A stretch of 6,374 nucleotides of DNA. Origin: Pseudomonadota bacterium (GTDB lineage: Bacteria; Pseudomonadota; Alphaproteobacteria; Acetobacterales; Acetobacteraceae). Location: NCBI GenBank assembly GCA_021826565.1, contig JAKAZJ010000123.1, positions 1-6,374 of the forward strand, given 5' to 3'. The position numbers and the translations under genes were made by a program. Position 1 is the first letter of the stretch. Every line of letters starts with the position of its first letter. The notes under the pieces are model-generated. The model did no database searches, was not told the origin of the DNA, and worked only from the letters and a program-made list of their open reading frames with translations. Below, one piece after another: positions 1 through 6,165 of the stretch.

Positions 1-7
1 GATCCCC

Positions 8-940
8 ATGACCGACGTGCCGCAACGAAACATGCCCCGCCGCGGCGTGATGGCCTGCGCCAGCTGGATTGGAACCGGACTTGTCTGGACCGTCGCCGCC
101 GGCGTGCCCACGACCCTGGCACCGCTGGACAGTGCCCACGCCGCCCCGCCTGAAGGCTTCTCCTTCGTGCAGCTCAGCGACAGCCATATCGGCTTCAAGG
201 CGCCGAACTACCCGGACGTGCCCGGCTCCCTCGCGCGCACCGTGTCCACCGTGAAGACCCAGTTGAAGCAGGCCGCGTTCATCCTGCATACCGGCGACAT
301 CACCCATCTCTCGCGGCCCGATGAGTTCGACACCGCACACCAGCTCAACCAGGGTGCCGGGCTACCGATCCATCACGTCCCAGGCGAGCACGACATGCTC
401 GACCCGGGCAAGAAGAGCTATCTCGCCCGGTACGGAAAAGGCACCAAGGGGATGGGTTGGTACAGCTTCGACGCCGGCGGCATCCATTTCGTCGGGCTCG
501 TGAACGTGGTGCTCAACGGCACGGACGGGCTGTGGCGGCTCGGCACGGATCAACTCGCGTGGTTGAAGGACGATCTGGCGGCGGTTACGTCCAGCACGCC
601 GGTCGTGGTGTTCGCGCATGTGCCGCTCTGGGCGGTGTACCGGAAATGGGGCTGGGGCACCGGCGACGCGCCAGCTGCCTTCGCGCTGCTCCGGCGGTTC
701 GGCTCGGTCACCGTGCTCAACGGGCATATTCACCAAGTACTGCAAAAAGTCGAAGGCAAGGTGACGTTCCACACCGCGCTCTCGACGGCATTCCCGCAAC
801 CGTCGCCCGGTAGCGCACCGCATCCGGGGCCGATCATGAACTTGCCGGCCGACAAGGTGGCGAAATATCTCGGGGTCCGGGAAGTGGTCTGGCGCGGAGC
901 CACGGCACCGCTCGCCATCGTCGATCATCGGCTCGCCTAG
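8..940 (+). CDS. Tat-exported calcineurin-like metallophosphoesterase
   Basis: Probable periplasmic metal-dependent phosphoesterase; the substrate is unknown. The 310-residue protein opens with a twin-arginine signal (PRRGVM, R11-R12), a hydrophobic stretch at about 16-38 and a likely cleavage site after AHA (residues 43-45). The calcineurin-like fold follows with its metal ligands in order: D58 and H60 (LSDSH), D97 (TGDIT), H128-D129 in a GEHD block, H204 (FAHVPL) and H240/H242 (NGHIH). The GEHD block is unusual: most relatives have GNHD, so E127 replaces the usual metal-ligand Asn. From memory, GEHD recurs in relatives that sit beside cupredoxin and sigma genes, so it may be a subfamily trait. 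It is the first gene of an operon; the cupredoxin starts 9 bp after its stop. The upstream region lies outside the window, so the start is uncertain. ATG at 32 (Met9) would also keep the Tat motif. CpdA-like cyclic nucleotide phosphodiesterases are relatives, but that activity is not shown here. Confidence 0.9.
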   Translation: MTDVPQRNMPRRGVMACASWIGTGLVWTVAAGVPTTLAPLDSAHAAPPEGFSFVQLSDSHIGFKAPNYPDVPGSLARTVSTVKTQLKQAAFILHTGDITHLSRPDEFDTAHQLNQGAGLPIHHVPGEHDMLDPGKKSYLARYGKGTKGMGWYSFDAGGIHFVGLVNVVLNGTDGLWRLGTDQLAWLKDDLAAVTSSTPVVVFAHVPLWAVYRKWGWGTGDAPAAFALLRRFGSVTVLNGHIHQVLQKVEGKVTFHTALSTAFPQPSPGSAPHPGPIMNLPADKVAKYLGVREVVWRGATAPLAIVDHRLA

Positions 941-949
941 GCGCCCGCG

Positions 950-1264
950 ATGCGAAACCTTCTCCTTGCGGCCACGTTGGTCTGCGCGCCGATCGCGGCA
1001 TCGGCGGCAACCATCCGGGTCGCCATCACCAACTACGCTTTCGTGCCGGCCCAGATCTCGGTGCATCCCGGCGACACCGTGGTCTGGACCAACCATGACG
1101 CGGTGCCGCACACCGTCACCGCGCTGGATGGCGGCTTCGCCTCCGGCGCACTGGCGACAGGTGCGCGATTCCGCCAGCGCTTCACCAGCGTCGGCAAGGT
1201 CCGCTATCATTGTGCCATCCATCCGGAGATGCAGGGCACTGTCGTGGTGGCACCGCCTGGCTGA
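950..1264 (+). CDS. periplasmic type 1 copper cupredoxin (plastocyanin/amicyanin-like)
   Basis: Small secreted blue-copper protein of 104 residues. A Sec signal peptide covers about residues 1-19, with hydrophobic LLLAATLV and likely cleavage after ASA. One cupredoxin domain follows: the N-terminal strand with NYAFVP, then HPGDTVVWTN, then the copper ligands H54 (VPHTV), C88, H91 and M94 (CAIHPEM). All four type 1 copper ligands are present, so it should bind copper and could carry single electrons or sense or sequester copper. The length is typical of amicyanin-like single-domain cupredoxins. It starts 9 bp after the phosphoesterase stop with no strong Shine-Dalgarno sequence, and its 3' end probably overlaps the sigma-factor gene. 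The partner is unknown; no copper oxidase, methylamine dehydrogenase or nitrite reductase gene is nearby, so a signalling or protective role fits the context better than a respiratory one. That last point is inference. Confidence 0.93.
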   Translation: MRNLLLAATLVCAPIAASAATIRVAITNYAFVPAQISVHPGDTVVWTNHDAVPHTVTALDGGFASGALATGARFRQRFTSVGKVRYHCAIHPEMQGTVVVAPPG

Positions 1265-1781
1265 CCACAAACCGACGCGCGCGGCCGTCCCATCGGCCGC
1301 CGCGGCGGAGCGGTTCGGCGCGTTGGCGCTGCCCGCGCTGGACGCGATGTATCGGCTCGCCCGCGCACTGTCCTCCGACCGGTCGCAGGCTGCCGACCTG
1401 GTGCAGGAGACCTATACCCGCGCGCTGCGCTATTTCGACAGCTATCGCGGCGAGCAGGATATCCGCGCCTGGCTCGCCGGCATCATGCGCAATGTCCGAC
1501 GGGACGCGGCAGGGCTGGACACAGTATCGCTCGATCTGGCCGAGACCGAGGTGGATCCGGCCCCGGACCCGGAAGCAAACGCGATCGCGCAGGATCGCGC
1601 CGCGCGGCTGCGGCGGGCGATCGCCGATCTGCCCGAGCCGCTGCGAGAAACCCTGATGCTGCGCGAGTTCACCGGTCTTTCCTACGCGGCCATCGCGACG
1701 GCCCTGGGCATTCCGCCCGGTACGGTCATGTCGCGGCTGTCCCGCGCACGGGCCCTTCTGCGGGAGACAATGGAGCGATGA
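1212..1781 (+). CDS. ECF-type RNA polymerase sigma-70 factor
   Basis: Alternative sigma factor of the extracytoplasmic-function class, which directs RNA polymerase to a small regulon. Counting from GTG 1212 (189 residues), region 2 spans about 36-98 and contains DLVQE (62-66), the core-binding helix, and the RAWL segment. Region 4 spans about 130-187 and contains DLPEPLRETLMLRE followed by the helix-turn-helix LSYAAIATALGIPPGTVMSRL. No region 3 is present, as expected. The start is the weak point: the first in-frame ATG (1347) lies inside region 2 and would delete its first helix. GTG 1212, with AAGG at 1196-1199, overlaps the cupredoxin gene; TTG 1323 and CTG 1257 are alternatives. I chose 1212 as the only ATG/GTG close to the gene junction that keeps the whole domain. 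The stop overlaps the anti-sigma start as ATGA, so the pair is translationally coupled. Function is secure; the first 35 or so residues are not. Confidence 0.88.
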   Translation: MPSIRRCRALSWWHRLADHKPTRAAVPSAAAAERFGALALPALDAMYRLARALSSDRSQAADLVQETYTRALRYFDSYRGEQDIRAWLAGIMRNVRRDAAGLDTVSLDLAETEVDPAPDPEANAIAQDRAARLRRAIADLPEPLRETLMLREFTGLSYAAIATALGIPPGTVMSRLSRARALLRETMER

Positions 1782-2524
1782 TCTGCCCCGACCGCGAGCC
1801 GGCGCTGAACGGCTTGATCGATGGCGCGCTGACCGCGGCGGAAGCGCGCCAAACCGTAGCGCATCTCGCCGCGTGTCCGGGCTGCGCGGCGGGACTGGCG
1901 GAACTGCTTGCCTTGCGCGCCGAGATCGCCGCACTGGCGCCAGAAGAGCCAGCGCCGGAAGCCGTGCGGTCGCGGATCGCGGCGGCCATAGCGGCACCGA
2001 TCGGCCCGACCCACCCGCGCTCCGCGCCTCCGGCAACCTGGCGTCGGGCCGCGCTGGCGGGAGGCTTGGCACTGGCCGCGGCAATCGCACTCGCCGTGTT
2101 CGCCACCGCGCCATCCGGCGAAGGCCCGCCCCTGCGCGCGCTGGCCGATGCCACCATCCGCAATGAGCTTCCCAGACCGCAGACGGCTAAGCGCTCGGTC
2201 GCGGCGGCATGGTTCGTCCGCCACGATCTGACGCCCCCCCCCGTGCCACGCCTTGACCAAGCCGGCTTTGACTTCGTGGGCTTCCGCGCCGATCTGGTAG
2301 CCGGACATCGCGCCGCCGTTCTTATCTATGGTCGCAACGGCAAACGTCTCAGCCTGTTCGCCTGGCCCGCCGGAGCCGGCGAAGGCCCGCATCCGCCACG
2401 CACCGCGCGAGCGCGGGCGATGACAGTGATCTATTGGAATGATGGGCGCACCGAGTTCTGGGCGGTCGGCACCGATCCCGACACCATTGCTGCCTTCGCG
2501 GCGGCTTATCGGGGCGTCCTGTAG
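1778..2524 (+). CDS. zinc-finger membrane anti-sigma factor
   Basis: Cognate inhibitor of the sigma factor encoded just upstream (ATGA overlap at 1778-1781). Of its 248 residues, the first 74 or so form a cytoplasmic zinc-associated anti-sigma domain with H29, C33 and C36 (HLAACPGC, the HxxxCxxC motif) and an additional N-terminal C3, a plausible fourth ligand. An Ala/Pro-rich linker leads to one membrane helix at about 91-109, preceded by RR (positive-inside), so the remaining 139 or so residues are periplasmic. That outer part (AAAWFVRHDLTPP, a GFDFVGFRADLV block, AAVLIYGRNGKRLSLFAWP, and YWNDGRTEFWAVG near the end) resembles, from memory, the conserved outer domain of proteobacterial anti-sigma factors paired with ECF sigmas. 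By family precedent it sequesters the sigma factor until an envelope signal or zinc-site change releases it; the signal is not visible here. A C9 run (2234-2242) lies in the periplasmic part. It converges on lptM, 28 bp away. Confidence 0.9.
   Translation: MICPDREPALNGLIDGALTAAEARQTVAHLAACPGCAAGLAELLALRAEIAALAPEEPAPEAVRSRIAAAIAAPIGPTHPRSAPPATWRRAALAGGLALAAAIALAVFATAPSGEGPPLRALADATIRNELPRPQTAKRSVAAAWFVRHDLTPPPVPRLDQAGFDFVGFRADLVAGHRAAVLIYGRNGKRLSLFAWPAGAGEGPHPPRTARARAMTVIYWNDGRTEFWAVGTDPDTIAAFAAAYRGVL
2234..2242 (+). repeat. C9 homopolymer tract inside the anti-sigma gene
   Basis: Nine consecutive C residues encode part of the LTPPPVP segment of the anti-sigma periplasmic domain (about residues 152-156). 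Such runs can slip during replication or be misread in sequencing. Gain or loss of one base would truncate or replace the outer domain while leaving the zinc finger and membrane helix intact. Slippage itself is inference. Confidence 0.6.
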
Positions 2525-2552
2525 ATCTCCTCGCCCGACAGCGCAGGTTCCC

Positions 2553-2684
2553 TTATCGGGTCGGGTAGCTTCGCGGCCACGTGATCTGGCTCGCCGGTCC
2601 CGGCTGCGACGGCGGGCCTTTCTTGCCGCACCCGGCCAGCGCCAGCACGGCCAGCAGCGCCGCGGCGAGCAAGGCGGGCTTCAT
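2553..2684 (-). CDS. lptM: LptM (YifL-type) LPS-translocon assembly lipoprotein
   Basis: A 43-residue outer-membrane lipoprotein precursor. The sequence begins MKPALLA, continues as a hydrophobic signal and ends in the lipobox LAGC (residues 16-19), so C19 should be lipidated. GKKGPP directly after the cysteine is the hallmark of the LptM/YifL family, and the Pro-rich tail ending YPTR also fits. In Escherichia coli, LptM helps LptD reach its correct disulfide state in the LptDE translocon; transfer of that role here is inference. The start is well supported: ATG 2684 overlaps the argH stop as ATGA, and GGAGG (2696-2692) lies 7 nt upstream. The reading frame stays open far upstream inside argH, but only this start gives the lipoprotein signal. 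In many proteobacteria lysA follows this gene; here the downstream side is instead the convergent anti-sigma gene. Confidence 0.85.
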   Translation of the reverse strand: MKPALLAAALLAVLALAGCGKKGPPSQPGPASQITWPRSYPTR

Positions 2685-4084
2685 ACCAACGCCTCCACCC
2701 AGCGCGCCGCCGCTTCGGCCACGTTCGCCGGAGCAGTGCCGCCGAAGCTGACCCGCGAGGCGACCGAGGCCTCCACGCCGAGCACCGCAAACATTTCGGC
2801 CGTGATCGCGGGCCACACCGATTGCATCTCGGCCAGCGACAGGCCGCTGAGATCGACGCCGCGCGATTCCGCCAGCGCCACCAGCCGTCCGGTGACGTGG
2901 TGGGCGTCGCGGAACGGCAGCCGCAGCACCCGCACCAGCCAATCGGCCAGGTCGGTCGCAGTGGCGAAACCGGCGCCGGCTGCATCACGCATCCGCGTCG
3001 TGTCCGCCACCAGATCGCGCACCATCCCGGCGGTCGCGGCCAGCGCCAGGGTCCAGGCGGCGGCGGCGTCGAACACGCCTTCCTTGTCCTCCTGCATGTC
3101 CTTCGCGTAGGCCAGCGGCAGGCCCTTCATCACCGTCAGCAGCCCCACCAGCGCGCCGGTGATGCGCCCGGTCTTGGCGCGCACCAGCTCGGCTGCGTCC
3201 GGGTTGCGCTTCTGCGGCATGATGGACGACCCGGTGGTGAACGCATCGGACAGGCGGATGAACCGATAAGGCGCCGAGCACCAGATCACGATCTCCTCGG
3301 CGAAGCGGGACAGATGCATCGCCGAGATGGCCGCCGCGGCCAGGAACTCCAGCGCGAAGTCGCGGTCCGACACGGCGTCCAGCGAATTGGCCGCGGGCCG
3401 GTCGAAGCCCAGCGCCGCGGCGGTCATGGCGCGATCGATCGGGAACGACGTGCCCGCCAGCGCCGCCGATCCCAGCGGTGATTCGTTCATCCGCCGCCGC
3501 CCATCGGCCAGCCGGCCGCGGTCGCGCGACAGCATTTCCACATAGGCCAGCAGGTGATGGCCGAACGTCACCGGCTGGGCGGTCTGCAAATGCGTGAACC
3601 CGGGCATCGGGTCGGCGGCGTGCTGCGCGGCGCGGCCCGCCAGCGCCGCCATCACGTCGCGCAACTGCGCGTCGATGCCGTCGATCGCATCGCGCACCCA
3701 TAGTCGGAAATCGGTCGCCACCTGGTCGTTGCGGCTGCGCGCGGTGTGTAGGCGCCGGCCAGGTTCGCCGATGCGTTCCGCCAGCCGCGCTTCGATATTC
3801 ATGTGGATGTCTTCAAGCGCTTCGTCGAACCGGAAGCGGCCGGCGGCGATCTCGGTTTCGATCGCGTCGAGGCCGAGGGCGATGGCGCGCGCATCGGCGG
3901 CTGCGATGATGCCGCAATGCGCCAGCATCGCGGCGTGCGCGCGCGAGCCCGCAATATCCTGCCGCCAGAGCTTGCGGTCGAAGCCGATCGAGGCATTTAT
4001 CTCTCGCATCACCGCGGCCGGGCCTTCGGCGAAGCGCCCACCCCATTGCGCGTTGGCTTCGGGAGCGGCGGGTTGGTCGGTCAA
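2681..4084 (-). CDS. argH: argininosuccinate lyase
   Basis: Cytoplasmic enzyme of the fumarase/aspartase superfamily that splits argininosuccinate into arginine and fumarate, the last step of arginine synthesis. From TTG 4084 the protein has 467 residues, close to the usual 460. Visible signatures are WGGRF near the N-terminus, HTARSRNDQ (113-121), FTHLQTAQP (163-171, with the catalytic-type His165) and the superfamily signature [12 protein letters not shown] (285-296), with the catalytic Ser in the loop and Lys292. The start is unusual. No ATG precedes the conserved region except ATG codons at 4177 and 4162, which would overlap the divergent TlpA-like gene and add a low-complexity Pro/Ser/Arg stretch. 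TTG 4084, preceded by GGAG (4098-4095) with a 10-nt gap, gives the family-like N-terminus. The gene is followed by lptM through an ATGA overlap. Identification is certain; the start is moderately sure. Confidence 0.97.
   Translation of the reverse strand: MTDQPAAPEANAQWGGRFAEGPAAVMREINASIGFDRKLWRQDIAGSRAHAAMLAHCGIIAAADARAIALGLDAIETEIAAGRFRFDEALEDIHMNIEARLAERIGEPGRRLHTARSRNDQVATDFRLWVRDAIDGIDAQLRDVMAALAGRAAQHAADPMPGFTHLQTAQPVTFGHHLLAYVEMLSRDRGRLADGRRRMNESPLGSAALAGTSFPIDRAMTAAALGFDRPAANSLDAVSDRDFALEFLAAAAISAMHLSRFAEEIVIWCSAPYRFIRLSDAFTTGSSIMPQKRNPDAAELVRAKTGRITGALVGLLTVMKGLPLAYAKDMQEDKEGVFDAAAAWTLALAATAGMVRDLVADTTRMRDAAGAGFATATDLADWLVRVLRLPFRDAHHVTGRLVALAESRGVDLSGLSLAEMQSVWPAITAEMFAVLGVEASVASRVSFGGTAPANVAEAAARWVEALV
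2692..2696 (-). promoter_or_regulatory. Shine-Dalgarno GGAGG for lptM
   Basis: On the minus strand GGTGGAGG ends 7 nt before the lptM ATG at 2684 and lies inside the 3' end of argH. It is one of the strongest ribosome binding sites in the window and decides the start of this small gene within a much longer open frame. Confidence 0.7.
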
Positions 4085-4088
4085 GACG

Positions 4089-4098
4089 AAGGATCTCC
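4089..4098. promoter_or_regulatory. back-to-back ribosome binding sites for argH and the TlpA-like gene
   Basis: The ten bases AAGGATCTCC serve both strands. Read forward, AAGGA (4089-4093) lies 8 nt before ATG 4102 of the TlpA-like gene. Read in reverse, GGAGATCC starts at 4098, and its GGAG lies 10 nt before TTG 4084 of argH. Only 17 bp separate the two start codons, so no promoter fits between them; each promoter must lie inside the opposite gene and the 5' ends of the transcripts must overlap. The double role is read from spacing, not tested. Confidence 0.6.
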
Positions 4099-4101
4099 GG
4101 G

Positions 4102-4641
4102 ATGACGATGCTGACTCGGCGGGCGGTGGTAACGGGCGGGACCGTAGCGGCGGGGCTGGCATGGCGCAAACCGGCACTGGCCGCGCCGCTGGCGCTGACG
4201 GTGCTGCGTCCGCCGAAGCCGGCGCCGGCCCTGCACTGGCGCGATGCGGCCGGCGCGCGGCAGAGTCTGGCGGCGTATCGCGGCCAGGGCGTGGTGCTCA
4301 ATCTATGGGCCACCTGGTGCGCGCCCTGCGTGGCCGAGATGCCGGCGCTGGCCCACCTGGCCGCGCGGCTGCATGGGCACGGCGTGGTGGTGCTGCCGGT
4401 ATCGCTGGATCAGGGGGGCGCGCGCGCGGTGCGGGCGTTCTTCGCTGCGCATCGCATCGTCGGCCTGCCGGTGCTGCTGGACCCGGACGGAGGGGCCGTC
4501 GCCGCTTTGGGGGTACAGGGGGTCCCGGCGACGTTCGTGATCTCGCGCACCGGGCAGATCGTGGCGTGGACCGAGGGGTCGCAGGATTGGGCGGCCAAGG
4601 GGGTCGCGGCGCGGATCATGCGGTTGGCCCAAGCGGGATAG
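4102..4641 (+). CDS. TlpA/ResA-like periplasmic thioredoxin-fold thiol reductase
   Basis: Exported thiol-disulfide protein of 179 residues. The N-terminus has a twin-arginine pair (LTRRAVV, R6-R7), a hydrophobic stretch and a likely cleavage site after ALA (around residue 27), suggesting Tat export or an N-terminal anchor. The AhpC/TSA-like thioredoxin domain has [10 protein letters not shown] with the active-site CxxC (WCAPC), EMPAL directly after it, VLPVSLDQ, and the cis-proline loop GVPATFVI. This is the order expected for TlpA/ResA/CcmG-type proteins, which keep substrate cysteines reduced, for example in cytochrome c maturation or copper delivery to oxidase. No cytochrome genes are nearby, so the substrate is unknown. 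AAGGA lies 8 nt before ATG 4102; ATG 4108 is a second possible start. It is divergent from argH and converges on rnhA across 32 bp, in which CGGGATAG occurs again 15 bp after its copy at the stop codon (4634-4641, 4649-4656). Confidence 0.92.
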   Translation: MTMLTRRAVVTGGTVAAGLAWRKPALAAPLALTVLRPPKPAPALHWRDAAGARQSLAAYRGQGVVLNLWATWCAPCVAEMPALAHLAARLHGHGVVVLPVSLDQGGARAVRAFFAAHRIVGLPVLLDPDGGAVAALGVQGVPATFVISRTGQIVAWTEGSQDWAAKGVAARIMRLAQAG

Positions 4642-4673
4642 TCGGATACGGGATAGAGGGCGGCCGGACCGCG

Positions 4674-5150
4674 TCAGCCGCGCCGCGTCAGCGCCTCGCG
4701 CGCCATGGTCGCCAGCTGATCCGCCCGTTCGTTCATCGCATCGCCGGCGTGCCCGCGCACCCAGCGCCAGTCAACCTTATGCGCGCCGGCCGCGGCCAGC
4801 AGGCGCTGCCACAGGTCGATGTTCTTTACCGGATCGCCGGTGCTGTTGCGCCAACCCTTGCGTACCCAGCCGGAGCTCCAGCGGGTGATCCCATTGCGCA
4901 GATATTCGCTGTCTGTGTGGAGCACCACGTCGCAGGGGCGTTTCAGAACTTCCAGCGCGGCGATCGCGGCGGTCAGCTCCATCCGGTTGTTGGTGGTGGC
5001 CGGCTCTGCGCCGGACAGGTCGCGCTCGTGGTCGCGGAACCGCAGCACCGCCCCCCAGCCGCCCGGACCGGGATTGGGCTTGCAGCCGCCATCGGTCCAG
5101 ATCGCGACCGAGCCACGGTCTTGCGTATCAGAGACCATAGGCGCCCGCAT
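4674..5150 (-). CDS. rnhA: ribonuclease HI
   Basis: Cytoplasmic endonuclease that cuts the RNA strand of RNA:DNA hybrids (primers, R-loops). The 158-residue protein carries the full catalytic set: D20 (IWTDGG), E58 (NNRMELTAA), D80 (HTDSEY), H134 (VRGHAGD) and D144 (NERADQLA). Each is shifted by exactly ten residues from E. coli D10, E48, D70, H124 and D134, so the core has no net insertion or deletion between these sites. The basic protrusion with GWVRKGW is also present. It overlaps the end of thrB: ATG 5150 gives a 23-bp overlap, while ATG 5138 (Met5) gives 11 bp and a shorter leader; neither has a strong Shine-Dalgarno sequence, so translation probably depends on ribosomes finishing thrB. 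The thrB-rnhA order is common in Alphaproteobacteria. Confidence 0.96.
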   Translation of the reverse strand: MRAPMVSDTQDRGSVAIWTDGGCKPNPGPGGWGAVLRFRDHERDLSGAEPATTNNRMELTAAIAALEVLKRPCDVVLHTDSEYLRNGITRWSSGWVRKGWRNSTGDPVKNIDLWQRLLAAAGAHKVDWRWVRGHAGDAMNERADQLATMAREALTRRG

Positions 5151-6087
5151 CCCGTGCGCTCAGATGGAAGCGCAGCCGGCGCAGATATTCCAGCGGGTCC
5201 TTCCGCGTGACCAGCGCGCCCGGTGGCGTGTTCACCCAGTCGAACAGGCGGGTCAGCAGGAAGCGGATCGCCGCACCCTGGCACAGAACGGGCAGTGCGG
5301 CGCGTTCCGCAGCCGTCAGCGCGCGCAGGGACTGGTAGCCGTCCAGCAGGGCGCGCGATTTGGTGACATTCAGCGCGCCGTCCGTCTCGAAGCACCAGGC
5401 GTTCAGGCACACCGCGACGTCATAGGCCAGCAGATCGGTGGCGGCGAAATAGAAATCGATCAGGCCGGACAGCGCGCCGTCCAGAAAGAACACGTTATCG
5501 GGGAACAGATCGGCATGGATATGGCCGATCGGCAGGCCGGCCGGCCAAGCCGCCAGGATCGCCGCCAGTGCGGCATCCAGCTCGGCGCCGAGGCCGGGGC
5601 GCACCGCGTCGGCGCCGTCCCCGCACCGCGCCCGCAACGGCGCCCAGGCGGCGGGACCCAACGCGTTGGCCCGCGTCGGCGCATAGTCGCCTCCGGCCAG
5701 GTGCAGCTCCCCCAGGGCCACGCCCACGGGGCGGCAATGCTCCACCCGCACCCGTCGCGGCCAGACGCCCGGGAGGAAGGTGGTGATCGCCGCCTGACGC
5801 TCGCAAAGCGGGCGCAGCTTGTTGCCGTCACGGCCCGGCACCGGGCGGGGGCAGGACAGGCCCTGACGGGCCAGATGGTCCATCAGGCCCAGGAACCACG
5901 GCAACTCGACAGGGTCGACGCGCTTTTCATACAAGGTCAGGATGAAATCCCCGGCCGTGGTGCGCAGCGCGTAGTTGCTGTTCTCCACCCCCTCGGCGAT
6001 GCCGCGGAAGGCGACCATGCGGCCGATGTCGTACGCCTCCAGGAACGCGGCCAGGGCGTCGTCGGAGACTTCGGTATAGACGGCCAT
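5128..6087 (-). CDS. thrB: homoserine kinase (APH-fold ThrB)
   Basis: Cytoplasmic kinase that phosphorylates L-homoserine with ATP, the step before threonine synthase. The 319-residue protein belongs to the aminoglycoside-phosphotransferase/choline-kinase fold type of ThrB, not the GHMP type of enterobacteria. Visible parts are the N-terminal YTEVSDDAL, the nucleotide loop region [11 protein letters not shown] (29-39), TLYEKR (51-56), the catalytic loop HADLFPDN (191-198, with D193 and N198), and the metal-binding IDFYFAATD (210-218, with D211). The C-terminal [19 protein letters not shown] also fits the family, and the length is typical. It starts at ATG 6087; upstream bases CCGCCTTGCCCTG lack a clear ribosome binding site. 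rnhA overlaps its 3' end. In several alphaproteobacteria ispH precedes this pair; the partial gene upstream here does not look like ispH. Confidence 0.95.
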   Translation of the reverse strand: MAVYTEVSDDALAAFLEAYDIGRMVAFRGIAEGVENSNYALRTTAGDFILTLYEKRVDPVELPWFLGLMDHLARQGLSCPRPVPGRDGNKLRPLCERQAAITTFLPGVWPRRVRVEHCRPVGVALGELHLAGGDYAPTRANALGPAAWAPLRARCGDGADAVRPGLGAELDAALAAILAAWPAGLPIGHIHADLFPDNVFFLDGALSGLIDFYFAATDLLAYDVAVCLNAWCFETDGALNVTKSRALLDGYQSLRALTAAERAALPVLCQGAAIRFLLTRLFDWVNTPPGALVTRKDPLEYLRRLRFHLSARDAGAYGL

Positions 6088-6125
6088 CAGGGCAAGGCGG
6101 GTCCGGAAATGGGTGCGCCGGGGTA

Positions 6126-6142
6126 GCAGGCCCGGGGCCTGC
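6126..6142 (-). terminator. possible hairpin terminator after the right-edge gene
   Basis: A 7-bp perfect inverted repeat (GCAGGCC ... GGCCTGC, all pairs Watson-Crick) with a 3-nt loop lies 24 nt past the stop of the partial minus-strand gene and 38 bp before thrB. No T-run follows on the minus strand, so it is not a textbook intrinsic terminator; in a GC-rich genome it could still slow or end transcription, or shape the thrB leader. Confidence 0.35.
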
Positions 6143-6165
6143 CCGGCAACCGGCGCCGTGATGGC

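Noticed and set aside
966..1211. Extended sigma-factor N-terminus starting at ATG 966
   Set aside because: Would lie fully inside the cupredoxin gene and adds Arg/Ser/Pro-rich sequence typical of an out-of-frame shadow.
362..1270. 302-codon minus-strand open frame opposite the phosphoesterase and cupredoxin
   Set aside because: Low-complexity Arg/His-rich product without motifs; both plus-strand genes show intact families and codon bias.
1182..2114. 310-codon minus-strand open frame opposite the sigma and anti-sigma genes
   Set aside because: No recognisable domain; an antisense shadow of two well-supported genes.
2685..2942. Longer N-terminus for the lptM frame (129 codons)
   Set aside because: The extension is Gly/Arg-rich antiphase translation of argH; the lipoprotein signal and strong ribosome binding site fix the start at 2684.
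4634..4656. Direct repeat CGGGATAG near the TlpA-like gene stop
   Set aside because: Only two 8-bp copies at a convergent gene end; too short to support a repeat element or binding site.
4660..4672. Possible terminator stem between the TlpA-like gene and rnhA
   Set aside because: Only a 4-bp GCGG/CCGC stem with no T-run; too weak to call.
3594..5210. 538-codon plus-strand open frame antisense to argH and spanning other genes
   Set aside because: Crosses argH, the TlpA-like gene and rnhA, is very rich in Arg, Ala and Gly with no domain, and is expected by chance opposite GC-rich genes.
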